A stretch of 64,000 bases of DNA from an uncultured Lewinella sp. (lineage in GTDB: Bacteria; Bacteroidota; Bacteroidia; Chitinophagales; Saprospiraceae). The position numbers and the translations under genes are program-made. Where the stretch lies: positions 1 to 64,000 of the forward strand of contig CAJXPD010000012.1 in assembly GCA_913057785.1 (NCBI GenBank). Direction: 5' to 3'. Under the pieces are notes generated by a model. The model ran no database searches. It saw only the letters and a program-made list of their open reading frames with translations, and was not told the origin of the DNA. Positions 44,058 through 53,011 of the stretch are shown in pieces (the stretch's first letter is position 1; every line of letters starts with the position of its first letter).

Positions 44058-44969
44058 ATGTGGAATCAAATACATCAGCAACTTAGTTTTCAAAAAGATG
44101 TATTAGTAGAGCGAAAGGCCTATTTCTCTTCCAAGAATATTGAATTACATTTCTATGAAACCATTACGCCAGCACAGCGTGTACCCATCGAATTTAGTTC
44201 ACCTGTCGTGGCACTGATGTTGCAGGGCGAAAAGATTTTGGAAATGGAAGGTTTAGGACGATTTCAGTACTGTCCAGGAGAGAGTCTCATCGTTCCTGCA
44301 GAAACTAAGATTAGCATCGATTTCCCGTCTGCTTCAGAAGAAAACCCAGTACAGTGCCTAGCATTCGTACCCGAATCAGCATTGGTTGAAGAAGCACTAT
44401 ATGACTTCTATGAACAGACCAGCGATTTAGCCGAGCCTTCGAATGAACAAGTAGACTTTTCTACAGATTTACTGCTGCGAGATCAGCGCATTTTACAGAC
44501 CGTGAAATATCTGCTCTTTCTGTTTCAGGAGAACAACGAACATAGAGATCTATTCATCAACATGACCACCAAAGAATTGGTCATTAGAATATTACAATCC
44601 AAGGCGCGTCGGAGGTTTCTATCACATTTCCAAGGTGGGGAAAATGCCATGAACCATATTGCGCGTTATATTCGACAAAATATCTATTCGCCTCTTTCGG
44701 TGCTGGAATTGTCCAAGCAGGCAAATATGAGTAAGTCAAAATTCTTCAATCTATTCAAAAATTCCTTTGGTATCACCCCAAATGAATTCATCATTCGAGA
44801 AAAGATAGAAGAAGCCAAAAAGATCATCCTTCGATATCCGAAGAAATCAATAACTGCTATTGCCTACGATTTAGGATACTCCGACACCAGTTATTTCTGC
44901 AAGCAATTCAAGAATATCATAGGTTCCAGTCCTAATACTTTCCGAAAGCTGAATCAGACGGATAGTTGA
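44058..44969 (+). CDS. AraC-family transcriptional regulator
   Basis: 303 residues. The N-terminal half (about 20-170) is a cupin-like sensory domain (VVALMLQGEKILEMEG, YCPGESLIVPAETKISI) of the kind found in AraC_N regulators. The C-terminal 100 residues hold two helix-turn-helix units: LSVLELSKQANMSKSKFFNL and ITAIAYDLGYSDTSYFCKQF, with FKNSFGITPNEFI and IIGSSPNTFRKLN following. The effector is unknown. An inverted repeat precedes the gene, suggesting autoregulation or control of the divergent acyl-CoA synthetase. Confidence 0.93.
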   Translation: MWNQIHQQLSFQKDVLVERKAYFSSKNIELHFYETITPAQRVPIEFSSPVVALMLQGEKILEMEGLGRFQYCPGESLIVPAETKISIDFPSASEENPVQCLAFVPESALVEEALYDFYEQTSDLAEPSNEQVDFSTDLLLRDQRILQTVKYLLFLFQENNEHRDLFINMTTKELVIRILQSKARRRFLSHFQGGENAMNHIARYIRQNIYSPLSVLELSKQANMSKSKFFNLFKNSFGITPNEFIIREKIEEAKKIILRYPKKSITAIAYDLGYSDTSYFCKQFKNIIGSSPNTFRKLNQTDS

Positions 44970-44989
44970 GGTTGTCGAGTCTAGAAACC

Positions 44990-45024
44990 AAGCGGCCCCT
45001 GCTAGAATATAGCAGGGGCCGCTT
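44990..45024. terminator. Bidirectional terminator between AraC regulator and yidC
   Basis: Perfect 15-bp GC-rich stem AAGCGGCCCCTGCTA (44990-45004) with 45010-45024, loop GAATA. Genes converge here. Confidence 0.85.
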
Positions 45025-45049
45025 CTTTAGATCAAGTTCCTATTAAAGG

Positions 45050-46942
45050 TTACTTTTTCTTCTTCTTCTTCTGCGCTTCACGCTGAGCTTGTACTCGCTG
45101 TTGCTCCTTCATGGCAGCCTCTAGCCGCTCCTGGAAGCCAGACTTCTTCTTAGGTTTCTTCTTGTTCTCTTCCAATTCAGCTCGAACTTTATCCTGATCG
45201 ATGATATAATTCTTAGTAACCACCGTCTGTCCGATATTGAATAAGTTACTGAAGAATAAGTAACAGGTTAGACCTGAAGCATAAGTATTGAAAAACCCTA
45301 AGAACATGATGGGCATCAAGTACTGCATGTACTTCATAGCAGGGTTTGCCGACATGTCCATGTGCTTAGTATTGTAATAGGTATAGATCAGAGTAGTACC
45401 CGCCCAAAGGATGGTAAACAAACTGATGTGCCCGCCTACAAATGGAATTTCGAAAGGCAAGTAGGTCATCACATCGTAGGATGATAAATCCGTTGCCCAC
45501 AAAAAGCTTGCTTGTCTAAATTCAATGGAGGCAGGGAAAAAGCGATAAAGAGCAATCCAAATCGGCATCTGCAACAACATCGGCATACACCCTCCTAAAG
45601 GATTTGCCCCAAATTCTCGGTACAACTTCATGGTCTCCACCTGCTGCTGCTGTGGATCCTTTACCTTTTCCTTCAACTTCTCAATTTGAGGCTTCAAGGC
45701 TGACATCTTCGACTGAGAATACAGCATTCTATAGGTCAAAGGATAAAGACAAAGCTTCACGATGAAGGTCAAGACCAAAATCACGATACCTTTACTACCA
45801 ATAAAGGAAGATAGAAAGTTAAAGAGGGGTCTAACAATCCAACGATTCACCGTACCAAAAATACTCCATCCAAAAGGTACAATATCTTCCAGATCACTCC
45901 CTACCTGACGCAGGCGGTCAAATTCGTTTGGCCCCACGTAAAACTCCATGGCAAAGTTCTCGGTGCTGGAACGATTGTAAGGAACTTTCAGGCTAGATAC
46001 GAGTTTTTTAAGATCCGCATCTTCGGTATCCAGCACTTGAGTTTCCAGAACCCCACTGGCAAAACTCTCCTTAGCGATTAGAGTACTATTGAAAAACTGG
46101 TTCGAGTGACTGATCCACTTGATCCGCTGATCATTAAGTTCTTCCACATCATCAGAAGTACAAGAGCAATAATCCACTCCTTCCTCAGCTGGTTTGAAGT
46201 AAATGGTTGAGTAGCGTCTTTCGAAATTGTGATTGATCTCAATTCGGTCTAGATAATCATGCCAGATCAGCTCAATTTCTTCGGCATTGTTGGCCAAAAC
46301 ATTTTGTAGGCCTTCCAATTTGATGTCGTATCCAATGCGGTAGCTATTGTCTTGCAGGTTATATTTTTGCTCAAAGTACCGACCTGAACCGGCGTTTGCT
46401 CTGAACACGACCTCATTACCGCTCTGTTGCACATCGAAAAAGAGATCCCCCGTTCTTACGCCTCCACTAGGCAGGCTAGCAATAGGCAATAGGTATTCGA
46501 ACTTGTTCTTTTCATCACTAAGAAGCTTCAATTCTTCCTTAACCTCTTTCTTCTCCTCTGTCAGAACATTTTTTTCGAAATCCTTCAAGATCACCTCCTT
46601 AATTCGCCCTCCTTTATTGGTCAGCACTAAGGTCATCAACTCATTCTCCACGGTGATCAACTTCTCTTCACCAGAACCAGCAGACGAAAATGGCCCGAAC
46701 ATTCCCGACAATTTCTCCTCTTTCAAAGAATCAGGGAGAGCAGCAATTTCTTCCTGCACCGTTAAGGCAGTAGTTTCCTCAGGCTTAGCGATTTCAGCCT
46801 CAGCTAGCTGCTGTGCTTGTTCAATCGAATCTTGGATCTGCTGCTGCCGCTCCAATTCCTCTTGCGATGGCATATTGAATTGTTGCCAGACGATCAGCAG
46901 CACAAAAATCAGTGCAAATCCAATCAGTGTATTCTTATCCAT
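45050..46942 (-). CDS. yidC: Membrane protein insertase YidC
   Basis: 630 residues. N-terminal membrane helix (TLIGFALIFVLLIVWQQF), a large periplasmic beta-sandwich domain (about 90-350), and the conserved OxaA/YidC core: GIVILVLTFIVKLCLYPLTY, YREFGANPLGGCMPMLLQMP, IALYRFFPASIEFRQASFLW and the last helices ending before a Lys-rich tail (KKKKKK). It inserts membrane proteins alone or with Sec. The positive tail could touch ribosomes. Complete gene with its own promoter and a shared terminator. Works alongside ffh in this window. Confidence 0.96.
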   Translation of the reverse strand: MDKNTLIGFALIFVLLIVWQQFNMPSQEELERQQQIQDSIEQAQQLAEAEIAKPEETTALTVQEEIAALPDSLKEEKLSGMFGPFSSAGSGEEKLITVENELMTLVLTNKGGRIKEVILKDFEKNVLTEEKKEVKEELKLLSDEKNKFEYLLPIASLPSGGVRTGDLFFDVQQSGNEVVFRANAGSGRYFEQKYNLQDNSYRIGYDIKLEGLQNVLANNAEEIELIWHDYLDRIEINHNFERRYSTIYFKPAEEGVDYCSCTSDDVEELNDQRIKWISHSNQFFNSTLIAKESFASGVLETQVLDTEDADLKKLVSSLKVPYNRSSTENFAMEFYVGPNEFDRLRQVGSDLEDIVPFGWSIFGTVNRWIVRPLFNFLSSFIGSKGIVILVLTFIVKLCLYPLTYRMLYSQSKMSALKPQIEKLKEKVKDPQQQQVETMKLYREFGANPLGGCMPMLLQMPIWIALYRFFPASIEFRQASFLWATDLSSYDVMTYLPFEIPFVGGHISLFTILWAGTTLIYTYYNTKHMDMSANPAMKYMQYLMPIMFLGFFNTYASGLTCYLFFSNLFNIGQTVVTKNYIIDQDKVRAELEENKKKPKKKSGFQERLEAAMKEQQRVQAQREAQKKKKKK

Positions 46943-46998
46943 TCATTGATTTTTTATACAAAGAGCATCGTCTTTCCTTACGCTCTTCAAAAGCAGGG

Positions 46999-47030
46999 CA
47001 AAGGTACAATTTTGTTCGAGCTAAAGACAA
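46999..47030 (-). promoter_or_regulatory. Bacteroidota-type promoter of yidC
   Basis: Minus strand: TTG (47030-47028), 21-base spacer, TACCTTTG (47006-46999). The yidC start is 56 bases further. Confidence 0.7.
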
Positions 47031-47135
47031 GAATGATAGATGATTCTTACTTCACCTTAGACTAAGTTGTCAATCTTTAGGCTAAAACTTGGGCTTTTAG
47101 TCGAGGAATTAAACAAATATTTAAAGGGTAAAAGC

Positions 47136-47165
47136 TTGAGAATCCTGTTTCGCCTTTTATCTTTC
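47136..47165 (+). promoter_or_regulatory. Promoter of guaC
   Basis: TTG at 47136-47138, 19-base spacer, TATCTTTC at 47158-47165 (one mismatch to TAnnTTTG). The ATG follows 22 bases later. Confidence 0.55.
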
Positions 47166-47187
47166 CCAATAAAACCTACGCTTTTAC

Positions 47188-48225
47188 ATGAGAATTGAAA
47201 CAGATATAAAATTGGGCTTCAAGGACGTGATGATTCGCCCGAAGCGCTCTACTCTACAATCCAGATCACAAGTTTCCCTTGATCGCACCTTCGAGTTCCT
47301 GCATGGAGCTAAATCCTGGACTGGAATTCCGATCATGGCAGCAAATATGGATACGGTAGGGACTTTTGAGATGGCCGAAGCTTTGGCAAGGCATCATCTA
47401 TTCACAGCCGTGCACAAGCACTATCAGCATCAAGATTGGGCCAAATTCTTGAATATTGCCCCAAGAGATATTGCAGAATATATTGCCGTCAGCACTGGAA
47501 CAGGAGAAGCAGATTCTGAGCGCTTAGCCACGCTACTAAGTTCTTTCCCACAGCTCCGCTTCATCTGTATTGATGTAGCCAATGGTTATTCTGAACACTT
47601 TGTGGAATTTGTTAAGCGCACAAGAGCGCAATTTCCGGATAAGGTGATTATAGCGGGTAATGTTGTAACCGGGGAAATGGTAGAAGAACTACTACTAGCG
47701 GGGGCAGATGTGATCAAAGTGGGTATTGGTCCTGGATCTGTATGCACTACCCGAGTAAAAACGGGGGTAGGATATCCTCAGCTATCAGCAATTATTGAAT
47801 GTGCAGATGCTGCGCATGGACTGGGCGGGCAGATCATTGCGGATGGTGGCTGTAAAATACCGGGTGATATTGCTAAGGCCTTCGGAGGTGGAGCTGATTT
47901 TGTAATGCTAGGAGGCATGCTGGCGGGACATGATGAAAGCGGGGGGGAGTTAATCCAAAAAGATGGAAAACACCTGAAATTATTTTATGGAATGAGTTCC
48001 AAAACCGCCATGAATAAGTACGCCGGTGGTGTGGCAGATTATCGAGCATCAGAAGGTAAAACAGTAGAGATCCCCTATAAGGGAGCGGCAGAGGAAACCG
48101 TCAAGGATATTCTAGGTAGTCTGAGGTCGACTTGTACCTATGTAGGAGCTAGTCGTCTTAAGGAATTGACCAAGCGAACTACCTTCATCCGAGTTCAGGA
48201 ACAACACAATGAGGTGTTTTCATAA
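47188..48225 (+). CDS. guaC: GMP reductase
   Basis: 345 residues. It converts GMP to IMP with NADPH, part of purine salvage. [20 protein letters not shown] is the GMP-reductase-specific N-terminus; [40 protein letters not shown] with the active-site Cys, [18 protein letters not shown], and [19 protein letters not shown] complete the IMPDH/GMPR barrel. No CBS domains, which argues against IMP dehydrogenase. Monocistronic. Confidence 0.95.
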   Translation: MRIETDIKLGFKDVMIRPKRSTLQSRSQVSLDRTFEFLHGAKSWTGIPIMAANMDTVGTFEMAEALARHHLFTAVHKHYQHQDWAKFLNIAPRDIAEYIAVSTGTGEADSERLATLLSSFPQLRFICIDVANGYSEHFVEFVKRTRAQFPDKVIIAGNVVTGEMVEELLLAGADVIKVGIGPGSVCTTRVKTGVGYPQLSAIIECADAAHGLGGQIIADGGCKIPGDIAKAFGGGADFVMLGGMLAGHDESGGELIQKDGKHLKLFYGMSSKTAMNKYAGGVADYRASEGKTVEIPYKGAAEETVKDILGSLRSTCTYVGASRLKELTKRTTFIRVQEQHNEVFS

Positions 48226-48244
48226 AGCAAAAGCTAGAAATGAA

Positions 48245-48276
48245 TCAGCCAGGTCAACAATAGCTGACCTGGCTGA
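48245..48276. terminator. Terminator between guaC and the aminotransferase
   Basis: Perfect 12-bp stem TCAGCCAGGTCA (48245-48256) with 48265-48276, 8-base loop, followed by a T-rich stretch (ATGTTTCATTT). Genes converge here. Confidence 0.7.
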
Positions 48277-48303
48277 ATTATGTTTCATTTGTACAGATGC
48301 TAA

Positions 48304-49536
48304 TTAGACCACAGCAGTTCCCTCTGCCCATTGTCCAACCTTGATTCTACCAGGATAGACCTTCAGGGCTTCTTCCAAACAATCCATTGCTGCGTGAAGG
48401 TCAGTGGTGTTAAGTACATATGCAATTCTAACCTGATTTACCCCTAAACCTGGTGTGGCATAAAAGCCTTCACCTGGGGATAACATGACGGTAGAACCCT
48501 TATACTCAAATTTTTCCAGCAACCACTGACAAAAATGATCGGCATTCTCGACTGGAAATTCTGCAAAACAATAAAAGGCACCACCTGGAAGGTAGCTAAT
48601 CACACCGTCCATTTTCTGTAGTCTGTCGAAAACGACGTTTCTACGGCGATCATACTCTTGCTTGACCTCATTCATGTAGGTATCATCCATATCCAAGGCT
48701 CCTTCTGCCAGGATCTGTCCCAAGCCTGGAGGGCTCAGTCGTAACTTAGCATACTTTACTACAGCATCAATCAATTCCTCATTTCGAGTAACCATGGCTC
48801 CTACCCTAGCGCCACAAGCACTGTATCGCTTCGAAACAGAGTCAATTACCACTACATTATTTTCAATCTCTTCCAACCTCAGGACCGAAAAGAAATCTTG
48901 ACCATCGTAGCAGAATTCTCGGTATACTTCATCAACAAAAAGATATAGATCATACTTCTTAACCACCTGGGCCAGTTCCTTCAAGGCCTTTTCAGGATAA
49001 AAACAGCCCGTTGGGTTGTTCGGATTGGTGATAAATATCGCTTTCGTCTTAGGTGTGATTACAGCTTCGAAGGCTTTGGCATCTGGAAGCGCAAAGCCAT
49101 CCTCCAAATCACAGGTTACGGGAACCACATTCACATCGGCGATATGCGCAAAACCGTTATAGTTGGCGTAAAACGGTTCTGGAACTACCATTTCATCCCC
49201 GTGATCCATGCAGGCTAGGAATAAGAACTGGATAGCTTCAGAAGCACCAGTAGTAACCACTACTTGATCAGCCGTGATCTCTGTCCCAAACTTGGCGTAA
49301 TAGTCCACCAACTTGGCTCGATAACTGGCATTTCCGGCTGCCGCGCTATAAGCTAATATCTTCAGGTCAGTTTCTTTTACTTTCGCCATGGCCGCCGCAG
49401 GTGTTTCAATATCAGGTTGTCCAATATTAAGATGATACACGTGCTTCCCTTCTGCCTTTACTTTATCGGCAATAGGCACCAGCTTTCGGAACGGAGATAG
49501 AGGTACCTCCACTCCCCTTTTTGAAATCGATGGCAT
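48304..49536 (-). CDS. PLP-dependent aminotransferase, class I/II
   Basis: 410 residues, fold type I. HVYHLNIGQPDIETP is the N-terminal substrate region; AIFITNPNNPTGCFY has the Asn/Pro motif; LYLFVDEVYREFCYDG has the Asp pairing with pyridine N; VVIDSVSKRYSACGARVGA has the Schiff-base Lys in SKRYS; NQVRIAYVLN has the Arg for the substrate carboxylate. Resembles aspartate/aromatic aminotransferases, but substrate is not decided by the sequence. Single gene; a -7-like TATTTTTG lies about 40 bases upstream without a good TTG. Confidence 0.9.
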   Translation of the reverse strand: MPSISKRGVEVPLSPFRKLVPIADKVKAEGKHVYHLNIGQPDIETPAAAMAKVKETDLKILAYSAAAGNASYRAKLVDYYAKFGTEITADQVVVTTGASEAIQFLFLACMDHGDEMVVPEPFYANYNGFAHIADVNVVPVTCDLEDGFALPDAKAFEAVITPKTKAIFITNPNNPTGCFYPEKALKELAQVVKKYDLYLFVDEVYREFCYDGQDFFSVLRLEEIENNVVVIDSVSKRYSACGARVGAMVTRNEELIDAVVKYAKLRLSPPGLGQILAEGALDMDDTYMNEVKQEYDRRRNVVFDRLQKMDGVISYLPGGAFYCFAEFPVENADHFCQWLLEKFEYKGSTVMLSPGEGFYATPGLGVNQVRIAYVLNTTDLHAAMDCLEEALKVYPGRIKVGQWAEGTAVV

Positions 49537-49718
49537 GATAAATTAATAGTTTATTAAATAAAAAAGTGCGCCAAAAATAGTCCTATTTACGGGGGAATGA
49601 AAGCTTAGTTGTCAATCAACCAGCCTTTTTTTGGTTAAATTCTGAGGGCTCAGATAAAGAAATGAAGTATTATACGTTGTAAATCAGCTTCTTACTGATC
49701 TTTTTTTCTGTTTTCTTA

Positions 49719-50519
49719 CTACCACTGACTTATGTCAATAGGATCAAAGGAGTTAAACGCATCCTCCGGAACCTCTTGAAAAACCGCTATATCCGACAGT
49801 TGAGGTCTACCACGGTCACCGGATAGCTGCAGGTCTCCATGTTTTTTATAGCTCTTCCATGGCATCGCGAATCGTGGTGATTCATCCTCAGCACTGGTGT
49901 AAAAATCCCACTGACAAACCAAATTTGTAGCCGGATCCACGTAGACCAAATATTTGTTTTGCGGAGTTACCCCCACCTCTTCGAAAGTCAGGGCCAGGAC
50001 TTCAGCGGTTTGCCCTTCCAGCGTTGTATCTTGTCCTACGTAGTTAAGCGTCACGCCAGAATCTTTCAGTTTGAAAGGCATTACCAACCAATAAGAGTCA
50101 TTGATCCAGATTCGAGTTCCTCTGCCGACATAGGTCTCCAGACTGTCCGCATTTTCAAATACCACTTCTCCTTTCTTCACTTTCCCGGTTCCATCTGCTA
50201 GATTCACCAAGTATGTAGTGCTGTCTCCCGGTGAATCGATTCGCACTCTTTGGCCTTGCTTATCCCATAATAGCGTTCTGCGACCAAAAAAGTTCCAGTG
50301 GAAGTATCTCGTTGTATCCCAACTCTTTCTTCCTCCCATGGCGGTCATCACTTTATCAGCCCATTCGATAGCTTTGGCATCAGAATCTTCTTCATTAAAC
50401 CCATCTGCTGCCGGATTGCCAACTACTTCTTCGACACCTGCTTCAGCTGAAGCTTGGTTAGCTTGATCACAAGCAACTGTGAAAATCAAAAGTAAAGTGG
50501 CTAATAGAAGGAATCTCAT
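49719..50519 (-). CDS. Lipoprotein with LolA-like beta fold, function unknown
   Basis: 266 residues. Lipoprotein signal ending LLIFTVAC (Cys is lipid-modified). Mature part begins with an acidic linker, then a helix MTAMGGRKSWDTTRYFHW, then repeated beta strands (RTLLWDKQGQRVRIDSP, TRIWINDSYWLVMPFKLKD, EVLALTFEEVG). The pattern recalls LolA/LolB-type half-barrels in lipid-binding envelope proteins, and similar lipoproteins are widespread in Bacteroidota, but I do not recognise a characterised member. No partner gene is obvious. Confidence 0.65.
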   Translation of the reverse strand: MRFLLLATLLLIFTVACDQANQASAEAGVEEVVGNPAADGFNEEDSDAKAIEWADKVMTAMGGRKSWDTTRYFHWNFFGRRTLLWDKQGQRVRIDSPGDSTTYLVNLADGTGKVKKGEVVFENADSLETYVGRGTRIWINDSYWLVMPFKLKDSGVTLNYVGQDTTLEGQTAEVLALTFEEVGVTPQNKYLVYVDPATNLVCQWDFYTSAEDESPRFAMPWKSYKKHGDLQLSGDRGRPQLSDIAVFQEVPEDAFNSFDPIDISQW

Positions 50520-50605
50520 AATGTCTGCTTTTTCAATTGGGCCGAAAAATACGCAATTTTTCTAGTAGCAGTCCTATTGCACTGAGACTTCTTGATTGCG
50601 TCACA

Positions 50606-50641
50606 GAAAAAGGGCCTCAACTCCTAATCGGTTGAGGCCCT
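50606..50641 (-). terminator. Terminator of the OmpA-HhH operon
   Basis: Perfect 11-bp stem (50611-50621 with 50631-50641, AGGGCCTCAAC). On the minus strand the stem is followed by TTTTT. It lies 35 bases after the HhH gene stop. Confidence 0.85.
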
Positions 50642-50675
50642 AGAGTAGCTTAGCTACTTATTCTCTCGAGGGTTC

Positions 50676-51683
50676 CTATTTAGGCGCTTTGCCTCCATCT
50701 AGGAATTCTTGGTACTCTCGCAATGCTCGCCAGTTTTCTTCGGCGGCTAATTGGGCTTGCTTTGGCCAGGTAGTAGGGTCAGCCAAGCGGTAGCGATCCC
50801 CAGCTTCTGCTAAGATCTCTTTCAAGCGATCAACCGAAGTAGCTCCAAGTTCAGCTCGGTTATTGATTCCAGCTGCCTTTAAGATACTTTCGATCTTAGG
50901 TCCAATACCTTCTACAATCTGTAGATCTTCAGCTTTACGGGAGAAACCTAAGCGTTTCTGTGCTAACTTCTCCACCTTGGATGGCGTATCGGTATTCCCC
51001 TTATCGTCACGACCGGTATCCAGGAACTTCTGGTATTCGATCAGCTCATCCCAGTTTCCTTTCAAAGCTAACTCCGCTTGCTTAGACCAGGTCTTAGGAT
51101 CATGCATGCGGTAACGCGATCCAGCATCCGCCAGGATTCCTTTAAGTTGGTCATAGTCAGCCTCGGCCAAATCTTTCCAGTTCTTAATACCTGCATCTTT
51201 CAACAAACCCTCAATCTTTGGCCCAATACCTTCCACGATTTGTAATTCATGAGGCTTCAAGATCGTACTTAGACTAAATGGTTTCTGCGTGCCTTCTTTC
51301 AGGCCATCAGTTCCACCAGAAGCGACGACCATAGAAGATCCACCATCATCATTACCTCCGTCCTTGGCTTGCTCAAGCTTAGCCAACAGCGTCATCTTAT
51401 CCGCCTCACACTTACCTAGAGAAACTCGGAGTCCGTCCTTGTCCTTTTCTGCCTCATCTAACTTATACTTCACGCCATTGAATTCTGCTTCCAAATCGGT
51501 ATGCCGTTTCTTAAGATCTGCCAATTCTCTTTGAGTTTTTTCGAGATCGGCCTTGTATTTACCCCATAGCAACCAGCCTAACAATAGACCTAGCAGGAAA
51601 GAAATAAGAGAAGCTAACAACCAGGCTAACCAACACGGTAAGCCGAAGAGCGTAGTATCTAATAATAATATATCGAATTGCAT
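50676..51683 (-). CDS. Membrane-anchored protein with coiled coil and two helix-hairpin-helix domains
   Basis: 335 residues. One N-terminal membrane helix (about 19-41, glycine/leucine-rich), a coiled coil (about 42-106, DLEKTQRELADLKKRH), a low-complexity linker, then two copies of an 80-residue module at about 146-223 and 253-330. Each copy starts LQIVEGIGPKIE, a helix-hairpin-helix motif that in other proteins binds DNA non-specifically, and ends in a WxxLxEYQxFLD stretch. The copies are about two-thirds identical by eye. Which side of the membrane the domains face is not known. It begins 28 bases after the tandem OmpA-like gene, in one operon. Confidence 0.8.
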   Translation of the reverse strand: MQFDILLLDTTLFGLPCWLAWLLASLISFLLGLLLGWLLWGKYKADLEKTQRELADLKKRHTDLEAEFNGVKYKLDEAEKDKDGLRVSLGKCEADKMTLLAKLEQAKDGGNDDGGSSMVVASGGTDGLKEGTQKPFSLSTILKPHELQIVEGIGPKIEGLLKDAGIKNWKDLAEADYDQLKGILADAGSRYRMHDPKTWSKQAELALKGNWDELIEYQKFLDTGRDDKGNTDTPSKVEKLAQKRLGFSRKAEDLQIVEGIGPKIESILKAAGINNRAELGATSVDRLKEILAEAGDRYRLADPTTWPKQAQLAAEENWRALREYQEFLDGGKAPK

Positions 51684-51711
51684 CTTATTAAAGGTTTTGT
51701 AGTTGATTCAA

Positions 51712-52557
51712 TTAGTTTTTGATGAGTCGAACTTCTGCCCGTCGGTTATTATGCCGACCAGCCTCCGTATCGTTCGTATCTACAGGTTGAGTTTTGCCTT
51801 TAGAATCCGTTGTGATCTGGTTTCTATTAACTCCTTTAGCTATCAAGATATCTCTGATCTCCTTAGCTCTACGTAGTCCAAGCGCTAAATTGGCATCATC
51901 ACCACCTACATTATCAGTATGACCAGTGATGGTAACCTTTTCACCAGAAGTCTTAATGCGGTTTGCCAAGCGATCCAAGTAGTCATCAATAGCTGCATCC
52001 GCTTCTTTAACCGTAGAATTGAACGGGAAACGAATGATAACTCGATCATCTAATTCTTCGACCGTCTCTTCAGCTTCCGTTTCCGGCGTCTTCCATTCGA
52101 AGTTAGCAGCTTCAAAGTAGCCCTCTTTCATGCCCTCTCTGTCATCGACAAGGCGTGCTCTGAGCTTTATTTGTTCTGCTGGAACATCAGGCGCTAGAAG
52201 ATCTCTAATTTGAGCTGCTCTGGCGAAGCCCATATTGTCAAAGCCTTCTGGTGCCTCCTCTCCCTCGAAATAGAAACCTGTGATTTCCAGGATGTTGTTT
52301 TCATCCAATTGGGCGAGCAGATTTTGTTTGGTGTCATCGAAGCCGTCATTGGTAAAGGCTTGTGCATTGTTCCATTGGAAGTCGATAGCGTATCGATTGG
52401 CTACCGGAGTAGTCTCCTCAGGCTCATCATCCACTAGGGAAGTGGTATCACCTGCACCTTCCTCCGTGCAACACTGCTTTAGGCACGTTTCGTAAGCGAA
52501 AATCGTGTACAAGGCCCAAAGCACCAGCACACCTATGACCTTAATTGGTGCGGACAT
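51712..52557 (-). CDS. OmpA-family protein with a degenerate first and a canonical second OmpA-like domain
   Basis: 281 residues. An N-terminal helix (IKVIGVLVLWALYTIFA) followed by Cys25, Cys29 and Cys30 without a clean lipobox, so an inner-membrane anchor is likely. Residues about 56-155 resemble a worn OmpA domain (AIDFQWNNAQAF, ILEITGFYFEGEEA, NMGFARAAQIRDLLA). Residues about 172-280 are a canonical one: IIRFPFNSTVKEADAAI, TITGHTDNVGGDDANLALG, RRAKEIRDILIAKGV, HNNRRAEVRLI, with the Asp and Arg that bind diaminopimelate. It should hold the membrane to peptidoglycan. First gene of the operon with the double HhH protein. Confidence 0.85.
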   Translation of the reverse strand: MSAPIKVIGVLVLWALYTIFAYETCLKQCCTEEGAGDTTSLVDDEPEETTPVANRYAIDFQWNNAQAFTNDGFDDTKQNLLAQLDENNILEITGFYFEGEEAPEGFDNMGFARAAQIRDLLAPDVPAEQIKLRARLVDDREGMKEGYFEAANFEWKTPETEAEETVEELDDRVIIRFPFNSTVKEADAAIDDYLDRLANRIKTSGEKVTITGHTDNVGGDDANLALGLRRAKEIRDILIAKGVNRNQITTDSKGKTQPVDTNDTEAGRHNNRRAEVRLIKN

Positions 52558-52631
52558 ATGTCAACTTGTTTGTTAGTAAAAAAATATTCTCTAAAACGTA
52601 TTGAATACCTTATCAAATTTGGTGATCTAAC

Positions 52632-52664
52632 CAAAAATAATAATAAATCTTGGAGTCAGGGCAA
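52632..52664 (-). promoter_or_regulatory. Bacteroidota-type promoter of the OmpA-HhH operon
   Basis: Minus strand: TTG (52664-52662), 22-base spacer, TATTTTTG (52639-52632). The start codon is 74 bases further. Confidence 0.6.
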
Positions 52665-52847
52665 TCCGGGCGCCGTTTTACTGATGTGTAAGGGAGTTGA
52701 ATATTACCAATGACTAGAACGTGTCCATGAGAAGAAAAAAGTAGATGTTGGGATCAAGTACTTACAATTCTTAGACGGGACATTTCCTGCGGAGTCACAA
52801 TTAGTTGTGGACTTTCTAACACTAAGCTGTAGAGCGATGACAAAACA

Positions 52848-52877
52848 TTGTCTAAGAACGGAAAATCTTTATATTTG
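52848..52877 (+). promoter_or_regulatory. Bacteroidota-type promoter of ffh
   Basis: TTG at 52848-52850, exactly 19-base spacer, TATATTTG at 52870-52877. The best promoter match in the window; leader of about 130 bases before ffh. Confidence 0.75.
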
Positions 52878-53011
52878 CATACTGTTTACCCAATGTTAGG
52901 ATAGCTAGATTGTCAGCATGCGAACTAAGGGTTTAGTTTATTTGTTATTCTAATCTGTTGGTGATAGCAAAATAATTAATAATAACTGAAAATAAAAAAA
53001 ATCGTTGATTC

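Larger units (their letters stand above)
52558..53011. other. 454-base divergent intergenic region upstream of ffh
   Basis: Carries a promoter for the OmpA-HhH operon near 52632-52664 and one for ffh near 52848-52877. The 128-base ffh leader (52884-53011) is AT-rich with no clear hairpin. I looked for the SRP RNA (conserved GGAAG/AGCAG loop) here and did not see it. Nothing else is recognisable between 52670 and 52840. Confidence 0.6.

Noticed and set aside
52670-53011. SRP RNA gene next to ffh
   Set aside because: I looked for the conserved SRP RNA apical loop and a long hairpin in the ffh leader and saw neither.
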